Assembly: GCF_024679095.1 (NCBI RefSeq) | Contig: NW_026111818.1 | Span: forward strand, 214,001 to 278,000 | Direction of reading: 5' to 3' | Source of the DNA: Eriocheir sinensis | Taxonomy: Eukaryota; Arthropoda; Malacostraca; Decapoda; Varunidae | Length of the DNA stretch: 64,000 bases | Shown here: positions 58,240 through 64,000 of the stretch, piece after piece | Layout of the letters: each line of letters begins with the position of its first letter | How positions within the stretch are numbered: position 1 is the stretch's first letter | The notes under the pieces: model-generated | Told to the model about the DNA's origin: nothing | What the model saw: the letters and a program-made list of their open reading frames with translations, nothing else | Databases searched by the model: none | Position numbers and translations under genes: made by a program

Positions 58240-59140
58240 TGGTCTGCTTTCCACTCTTTCCTTTCCATTTCTTCTTTTTCTCTATTCTCTTTTACCTCCC
58301 TGTCTCTCTCCTCCATTCGTCTTTTCATCCCTCCCTTTCCCTATCCTTTTCTTTCCTTTCTCTATCCTATTCTTTCCTTTCCATTTCTTCTTTCTCTCTT
58401 TTCTCTCTTGCCTCCCTGTCTCTCTCCTCCATTCGTCTCTTCATCCCTCCCTTTCCCTATTCTTTTCTTTCCTTTCTCTATCCTTTTCTTTCCTTTCTCT
58501 ATCCTTTTCTTTCCTTTCCATTTCTTCTTTCTCTCTTTTCTCTCTTGCCTCCCTGTCTCTCTCTCTCCTTCGTCTCTCCTCATCCCTATCCTTTTCTTTC
58601 CTTTCTCTATCATTTTCTTTCCTTTCTTTATCCTTTTCTTTCCTTTCCATTTCTTCTTTCTCTCTGTTCTCTCTTACCTCTCTGTCTCTCTCCTCCATTC
58701 GTCTCTTCATCCCTCCCTTTCTCTATCCTTTTCTTTCCTTTCTCTATCATTTTCTTTCCTTTCTCTATCCTTTTCTTTCCTTTCCATTTCTTCTTTTCCT
58801 CCATCCTTTCTAATATCCCTCTTTTCCTTTATTCACCTTATCCTTCCTTCTCTCCATCCTTCCTCTTTCCCTCCATCCTTTCTAATATCCTACTCTCCCT
58901 TCATTCACCTTATCCTTCCTTCTCTTCATACCCTTCCTCCCTTCCTCTTTCCCTTCGTCCCTTCCTACTTTCACCCTATCCTTCCTTTTCTTCATACCCT
59001 TCCTCCCTTCTTCTTTCCCTCCATCCTCTCTAATATCCCTCTCTCCCTTCATTAACCTTATCCTTCCTTCTCTTCATACCATTCCTCCCTTCCTCTTTCC
59101 CTCCGTCCCTTTACCTCGCTCCCTCGCTCCCTTCCTACCT
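58240..59140. repeat. C/T-rich array, about 117-137 bp units of about 21-bp subrepeats
   Basis: CCTCYCTGTCTCTCTC words at about 58295, 58411, 58549 and 58677 mark large units. Between them the 21-bp subrepeat TTTCTCTATCCTTTTC with CTTTCC varies in copy number, which explains the unequal unit length. After 58800 the units change to CTTCCCTCCATCC and ACCTTATCCTTCC words. Confidence 0.92.
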
Positions 59141-59144
59141 ATCA

Positions 59145-59280
59145 TTTCCCTCCATAAGGCTTGGCGGCAAAACGCGGGTTCGGCGAGGCTTGATTTCAGC
59201 ACCTGGCAGGACTTACAGGCGGAGAGGCAGCGGGAGCATCACATTACGTCGTCGTGGCGGCTATTCCCCCTGATGGATGC
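59145..59280. other. CpG-bearing non-repetitive patch
   Basis: Balanced to GC-rich sequence between two C/T-rich blocks, with several CG dinucleotides and one CACCTG motif. No exon was established. Confidence 0.3.
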
Positions 59281-59425
59281 GCCCCCCCTCCCCCCTTACT
59301 CCCCTTACCCTCCCCGTCACCCGCCCTCACCCACCTCGGCCCCTCCTCGTCTCCTCCCCGCCGCATCCCTTACCTATCTCTACCTTTCTGATGCGTTCCT
59401 GCTACTCCTGCTTCTCCTGCTGCTG

Positions 59426-59428
<3 letters not shown>

Positions 59429-59461
<33 letters not shown>
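59429..59461. repeat. (GT)n tract
   Basis: Sixteen GT dinucleotides. Confidence 0.96.
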
Positions 59462-59463
<2 letters not shown>

Positions 59464-59830
59464 TGGTGGTGGTGCGGTTAGTTGGGTGAGTGTCGTTTGG
59501 GTGCGTGGGTGAATGGTTGAGTGCTTTGTTAGGTGGTTGAGTGGTTGCATGTAAGAAGAAGGACCAATTCGTGTGTGTGGATGTGTGGTTGAGTGGGTGA
59601 ATGGTTGAGGTTTGTTGAGTGGTTATGAGTTTGGTTGGGTGAGTGCTTGGGTGAATAGGTGTATGATTGAGTGGTTGTGTTGATGGTTGAGTGGTTGATG
59701 CGGGAATAAAGGGAAAACAAAATCGTGTGTGGTTGAATGGTGGTTGAATGAGGGAGTGGTTGAGTATTTTGCTTTGTGGTTGTAAGGTTGGGTGAGTGGA
59801 TGGGTGAATGGATGATTGACTGTGTGGTTG
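59462..59830. repeat. GTGGTTGAGTG degenerate repeat
   Basis: GTGGTTGAGTGGTTG- and GGGTGAATGG-type words recur over about 370 bp. The Thr/His/Asn/Pro-rich reverse frame of 159 codons is its translation. Confidence 0.9.
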
Positions 59831-60039
59831 GGACATCAAGGAAGACAACACTAAACCCAAAACCGAGAAAGCGACCTTCACCTACAACAAAACCTAATTA
59901 CTGAGCACAATAATTATATGAATGAATTAAGTTTTTTGCGAAGTAAATTATATAGGAAAAGAGGAAACAATCTAATTTTTTTCTTCTTTTGCGCGTAAAG
60001 GTATGAAAAAAAAAGACAATGAAGGAATAAAGACAGACA

Positions 60040-60132
60040 ACAACAACAGCAACAACAACAACAACAACAACAACAGCAACAATAACAACAACCACAACAA
60101 CAACCACAACAACAACAACAACAACAACAACA
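60040..60132. repeat. (CAA)n tract
   Basis: About 30 CAA triplets with CAG, AAT and CCA variants. Confidence 0.97.
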
Positions 60133-60315
60133 GGAGGGCCGCCATTAGCATCCATCCAGGTGTGTAAATGAAGGTAGAAAAAAAAATATAAAAAAAAAAC
60201 AAAATATTGCCGGTGGTTTTTGTGGCTTCAATAATTTTATCCGACAAACTCCAAGGACGGAAAATAAGGAACAGAGAGACAGACGACTAAAGGAGACGGA
60301 AAAGAAGGAGTAGAA

Positions 60316-60575
60316 AGAGGAGGAGGAGGAGGAGGAGGGGGAGGAGGAGGAGTAAGAGGAGGAGGAGGATTTGAAGGATCATAAATAGTGAATTAGGGTA
60401 AAGGATATGTGAACAATTGAGGAGATGAGCAAATAGTGGAGGAGGAGGAGGAGGAGGAAGAGGTGGAGGAGGAGGAGGAGGAGAAAAAAGAGGAGGAGGA
60501 GGAGGAGGAGGAGGAGGAGGAGGAGGAGATACAGGGTTACGAACAGGAAGCAATAAAGTAGGAGGAGGAGTAAAA
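60316..60575. repeat. (GGA)n tracts
   Basis: GGA runs at 60316-60370, 60438-60482 and 60490-60531, with a short A-run near 60570. Confidence 0.97.
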
Positions 60576-60784
60576 AAAAAAAAAAGAGGAAATAGGAAAA
60601 AAAATACGTGAGAGGACAACAAACTACAAAGAGGAAGAAAAGTAAGACGAAGAAGAAAGAAGAAAACGTCAAAAAGAAATTAGGAAAAGGGAAAAATAAA
60701 CGCAAGAAAACAGAAAACAAAACAAAAAATACCTGACAAATTACGGAACAAGGCAGGTGCGTTAGGGACGGGACGGGAAGGGAC

Positions 60785-60785
<1 letters not shown>

Positions 60786-60857
<72 letters not shown>
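60786..60857. repeat. (GT)n microsatellite
   Basis: Thirty-six GT dinucleotides between two CAGGTG motifs. Confidence 0.99.
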
Positions 60858-60861
<4 letters not shown>

Positions 60862-60907
60862 GAAAACAGGTGTGAAACGTAGGGGAAGCAGTGGAGGAGG
60901 AGAAGGA

Positions 60908-61095
60908 GGGGGAGGAGGAGGAGGAGGAGGAGGAGGAGGAGGAGACACGTGACCACAGAGGAGAGGAAGAGGTAGATCGATGAGGTAAGGTTCATTTGCA
61001 TATAATGATAGAGAAGAGTAGCTACCAGTGTTGACGGAGAGGGGAGAGACTGCTCCTCCTCCTCCTCCTCCTCCTCCTCCTCCTCCTCCTCCTCC
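60908..61095. repeat. (GGA)n and (CTC)n in opposite orientation
   Basis: GGA run at 60908-60944 and CTC run at 61053-61095, about 108 bp apart and mutually complementary. Confidence 0.97.
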
Positions 61096-61139
61096 TTTTC
61101 TTATCGTTATTCCAAGGCTCTTTACTGTATATAATTTAT

Positions 61140-62060
61140 TTGCATACGTTTTACTTTTCCTCTTTCCTTTTATTCTTTTATTCTTTCTCATTTTCATCTT
61201 GCTTTTTCTTTTCAATTATGTCCATCTCTTTTCTTCCTCATTCTCATTTTTACACTTTTCTATTTCGTCCATCTCTTTCTCTCGATTTTTTGTTATTTTC
61301 TCTTTTCTATTTCGTTCTTCTTTCTTTCTCATTCTCATTTGTTTTTCTTATCTACTTGCTTCGTCTCGTTTCTTCCGCCTACTCCTCTTTTTTTTTCTCC
61401 TCTTCCTCTTGTTAACGTCAGATCCTTTTTAATGTATCTCTTCTCTATATGCACCTTTTCACTTATTTTCTTATAAACTCTCTTTCTTACCCCTTTTTCC
61501 TTCATTTTCTCTCTCCTCCATCTTCTCCTGCATCTCTTCATTTTAATCAGCCTCTTCGCATCTACACATTCAGGCTTTTCATTTTCCCCCATCCCTTCAT
61601 CTTCTTCCATTCCACTACGGTCTTCTACTTTCCCTTATCCTTTTCATCTTTTTTTGCTCTTTTTCTCTCCACTTCATATCACTTCAGTTTTCTCTTACTC
61701 CTCTCTACGCCTTTTTCCTTCCTATTTCCTGGTCTATCATTTTTTTCTTTCTCATTTTTCTCATTATTCTTTCCCTTCTCACCTTCTCCCTCTTCTTTCA
61801 CTCTTCTTCTCTCCAGTTTATGTCCGTGCAGTTTTCCTTCTCTTCTCTCTACGATGTTTTATTTCCCATTTCCTGGTTTGTCTTCTTGTCTTTTTCATTC
61901 TTCTTCTTCTTTCCTTTATCCCCTTCCTCTTTATTCATTCCTCCTTTCTCCACTTCTCTACGATATTTCACTTTCTACGTCATGTTTTCTTAACCTTTTC
62001 ATTCTTCTTCTTTCCTTTATCAACTCTTTCCTTTTTATTTGCATCCTCTAATTTCTTTCC
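61140..62060. repeat. T/C-rich low-complexity block
   Basis: TTTTC-, TTCTTC- and CTCTTTC-rich with loose repeats of about 100-190 bp (for example TTTCCTGGTYTRTC near 61725 and 61878). The Phe/Leu/Ser frames of up to 232 codons are compositional. Confidence 0.8.
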
Positions 62061-62076
62061 ACTTGATATAATACAG

Positions 62077-62230
<154 letters not shown>

Positions 62231-62609
62231 TTTGCCTACTTCCTGATTTCTCTCCTTGTCTTTCATTTTCCATCTTTAGTCTCCTCTCCACCTCTCCTCC
62301 ACTCACCTCCACAAGCAAGCAAAGATCCCCTCCGATGGCTCCACTAAGATAGTTTCCCCTTTAATCCTCTTTTCCCACTTTTTTTTCGAGTACAAATTCT
62401 AGGAACCGATTTTTCGTGGAAACTTCATAATTCATCAAGAGTAATTTTTTTTCGTGATATCTTAATTGATGGATGAAGGCGAGAAATTGATGAAGAAACA
62501 CAGATAGATACCTTATAGTCACAGAGATAAAGAGTTAAACAGTTGAGGTCCATAGGTAGGGTTTTATTTTAATGTTTTGTCACCTAGACCTGCTTCCTTT
62601 ACGAATACG

Positions 62610-62925
62610 AAAAAAACGAAATTAAAAGAGAAAGGGGAATGAAAATAAGAGAACGCCAAAATGAGAAAGTGTATACAGGGCAGCTACGAAAATATGGTAA
62701 GAAAATATACGGAAAAGGAGGAGGAAAAATATATCAATGGAAGCTTTTAGTGGGAAGTAGATGATAAGAAAAATTAAATGAGAAAGGGGAATGAAAATAA
62801 GAGAAGACCAAAAAGAGAAAATGTATACAGGGCAGCTGCGAAAATATGCAAAGAAAATATACGGAAAAGGAGGAGGAGGAAAAATATATCAATGAAAGCT
62901 TTTAGTGGAAATTAGATGCTAAGAA
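62610..62925. repeat. 152-bp tandem duplication
   Basis: GAGAAAGGGGAATGAAAATA begins at 62628 and 62780. The two copies match through AGGGCAGCT, ATACGGAAAAGGAGG and GAAAGCTTTTAGTGG blocks with few changes. Purine-rich on the + strand, no open frame. Confidence 0.93.
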
Positions 62926-63500
62926 AAATATTATATAGAGAGAACCGCAATAAAGAGAAGAAAGATGGAGGAAGAAAAAAAGTATAAATGAACGGTTTTA
63001 GGTACAATAAACGTCTGCAGAAAAAAGAACAAATAAAATAACGAGAAAAAAGGAATTATACAAAGACTCATAACGAAGAAAAAACAAAAAAAACAAAAGA
63101 AAATACTGGAAAATGAGTACAAAAAAAAGTAAATAGTAAGGAAAAACAAAACAAAAACGCTAAACAAACGCAAGAAAATTAACATAGAGAAGCAAATGGA
63201 AGCGAGAAACAAACACACACTAAACAAATGAACGGTGTAAAGCGTGATGAACGTGATAGGGAAGAAAGGCAAACAAAATCATCGATACTTTTTATAAATA
63301 GCAAATGCGATAATTAGCGAAGTCGCCCAAACGGAACGAAGGAAACGCGTGCGGCGAACGAAATTAACAACAGGATCGATACAGAACACCAACAGGAGCG
63401 AGCAGAGGAAGCGATAAATAAACAAAACAGTAAACACACGGGCAATCCACAGGTGCAAACATACCTGACTAATTAGGAGGGTGAAAGAAAATTGTAATAG
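62926..63500. other. A-rich stretch, nothing firmly recognised
   Basis: A-rich low-complexity sequence to about 63270, then complex sequence with several CG dinucleotides (63290-63420). A TATAAATAG string lies near 63291, but no initiator or exon accompanies it. Confidence 0.35.
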
Positions 63501-63518
63501 CACTCCCTTCCTTCCCGC

Positions 63519-63520
<2 letters not shown>

Positions 63521-63586
<66 letters not shown>

Positions 63587-63693
63587 CTTACCTGGGCCGC
63601 TAGTGACGTCACGGTACAGGTTAATGATCATCCCTCACCTGTAAAGAGAGAGAGAATAAAAACGTGTTAAGATCATAAATAACAAAAAAACAA

Positions 63694-63768
<75 letters not shown>
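63521..63768. repeat. (GT)n and (CA)n in opposite orientation
   Basis: GT run at 63521-63584 (32 units) and CA run at 63694-63768 (37 units), about 110 bp apart. The spacer holds a CRE palindrome and a CACCTG motif. Confidence 0.98.
63604..63611. promoter_or_regulatory. Perfect CRE palindrome TGACGTCA
   Basis: Second TGACGTCA in the window. With flanks AGTGACGTCACG (63602-63613) it is identical over 12 bases to the one at 24054-24065. Function is not shown. Confidence 0.4.
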
Positions 63769-63770
<2 letters not shown>

Positions 63771-64000
63771 TTTACAGGTATCAGGTGAAGTGCGTGGGAG
63801 AGTTCGTGCTCACCTGTGCTTTTTTGAGCCACACCTGAAATGCCTGTGTAAATAAGTTAATCGGAGTGTGCCTCGTGTGGCTCTCGTGGCTCCCTTTCCC
63901 TTCCCTTTGCTCCATCGGTCTCCCTCTACCCTTCACCTTTATCCTTTTTCTTATTCTTTCTCTTCCTTCTCCTCCATTTTCCTTTTTTCATCACCCTTTT

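Noticed and set aside
63285..63330. TATAAATAG as a promoter
   Set aside because: An isolated match in A-rich DNA without an initiator or downstream exon, expected by chance.

Overview
This window looks like non-coding nuclear DNA from an animal, most likely a decapod crustacean (crab or shrimp). The basis is an extreme density of microsatellites, short CCTAA/TTAGG arthropod-type telomere-like runs, and a LINE 3' end whose short octamer tail resembles those common in decapods. The taxonomic call is inference. Nothing bacterial or organellar was seen. No complete protein-coding gene, tRNA, rRNA or CRISPR array could be supported. Almost all long open frames are simple repeats read as Cys-Val, Thr-His, Leu-Ser, Arg-Glu, poly-Ser, poly-Glu or poly-Pro.

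Layout. 1-860: CTA, AAT and GT tracts. 860-2950: a pyrimidine-rich block holding a 105/99-bp higher-order minisatellite (1780-2275). 3130-3800: a purine-rich block. 3870-9480: CA, CT, GT, GGA and GTA tracts with small T-rich or C-rich arrays. 9490-10860: a two-subfamily minisatellite (136 and about 144 bp). 11270-11700: a degenerate array. 11880-14900: GT, CTC and CA tracts, a GC-rich stretch with a perfect 11-bp hairpin (12921-12951), and A-rich arrays. 15000-18140: T-rich DNA and GT/CA/CT tracts. 18180-19660 is almost purely purine on the + strand and 19800-21650 almost purely pyrimidine, the latter a decayed array of about 150-bp units. 22000-36500: more GT, CA, CT, GGA, GGGA and CAA tracts and several minisatellites. 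28860-29620 is one of the few stretches without simple repeats.

37200-43460 is the most informative part. It contains a 137-bp array carrying CCTAA runs (37440-38030), a 106-bp tandem repeat (38031-38286), three short hAT-like inverted-repeat elements each with an 8-bp target duplication (38542-39367), a 41-bp GA-rich array, a 98-bp array (41050-41420), a 5'-truncated LINE 3' end (41865-42224) and a CpG-dense non-repetitive stretch (43205-43460). A roughly 40-bp copy of the same LINE tail lies in opposite orientation at 34434-34475.

43460-64000: a 100-bp array, a GATGAG array of about 500 bp (44820-45325), a 27-bp array (46745-47265), the longest GA and CT tracts, a 67-bp array of about 15 units (53830-54870), and closing GT and CA tracts in opposite orientation.

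The window is best read as intergenic or intronic repeat-rich DNA shaped by slippage and unequal exchange. The only gene-like hints are one candidate splice-bounded exon near 50669-50765 (strand unclear) and some CpG-dense patches. I did not find a coherent new biological system. The best leads are the hAT-like trio, the alternating kilobase-scale purine/pyrimidine blocks, the CACCTG/CAGGTG excess, and the tendency of unrelated arrays to have units near 100 or near 135-150 bp.
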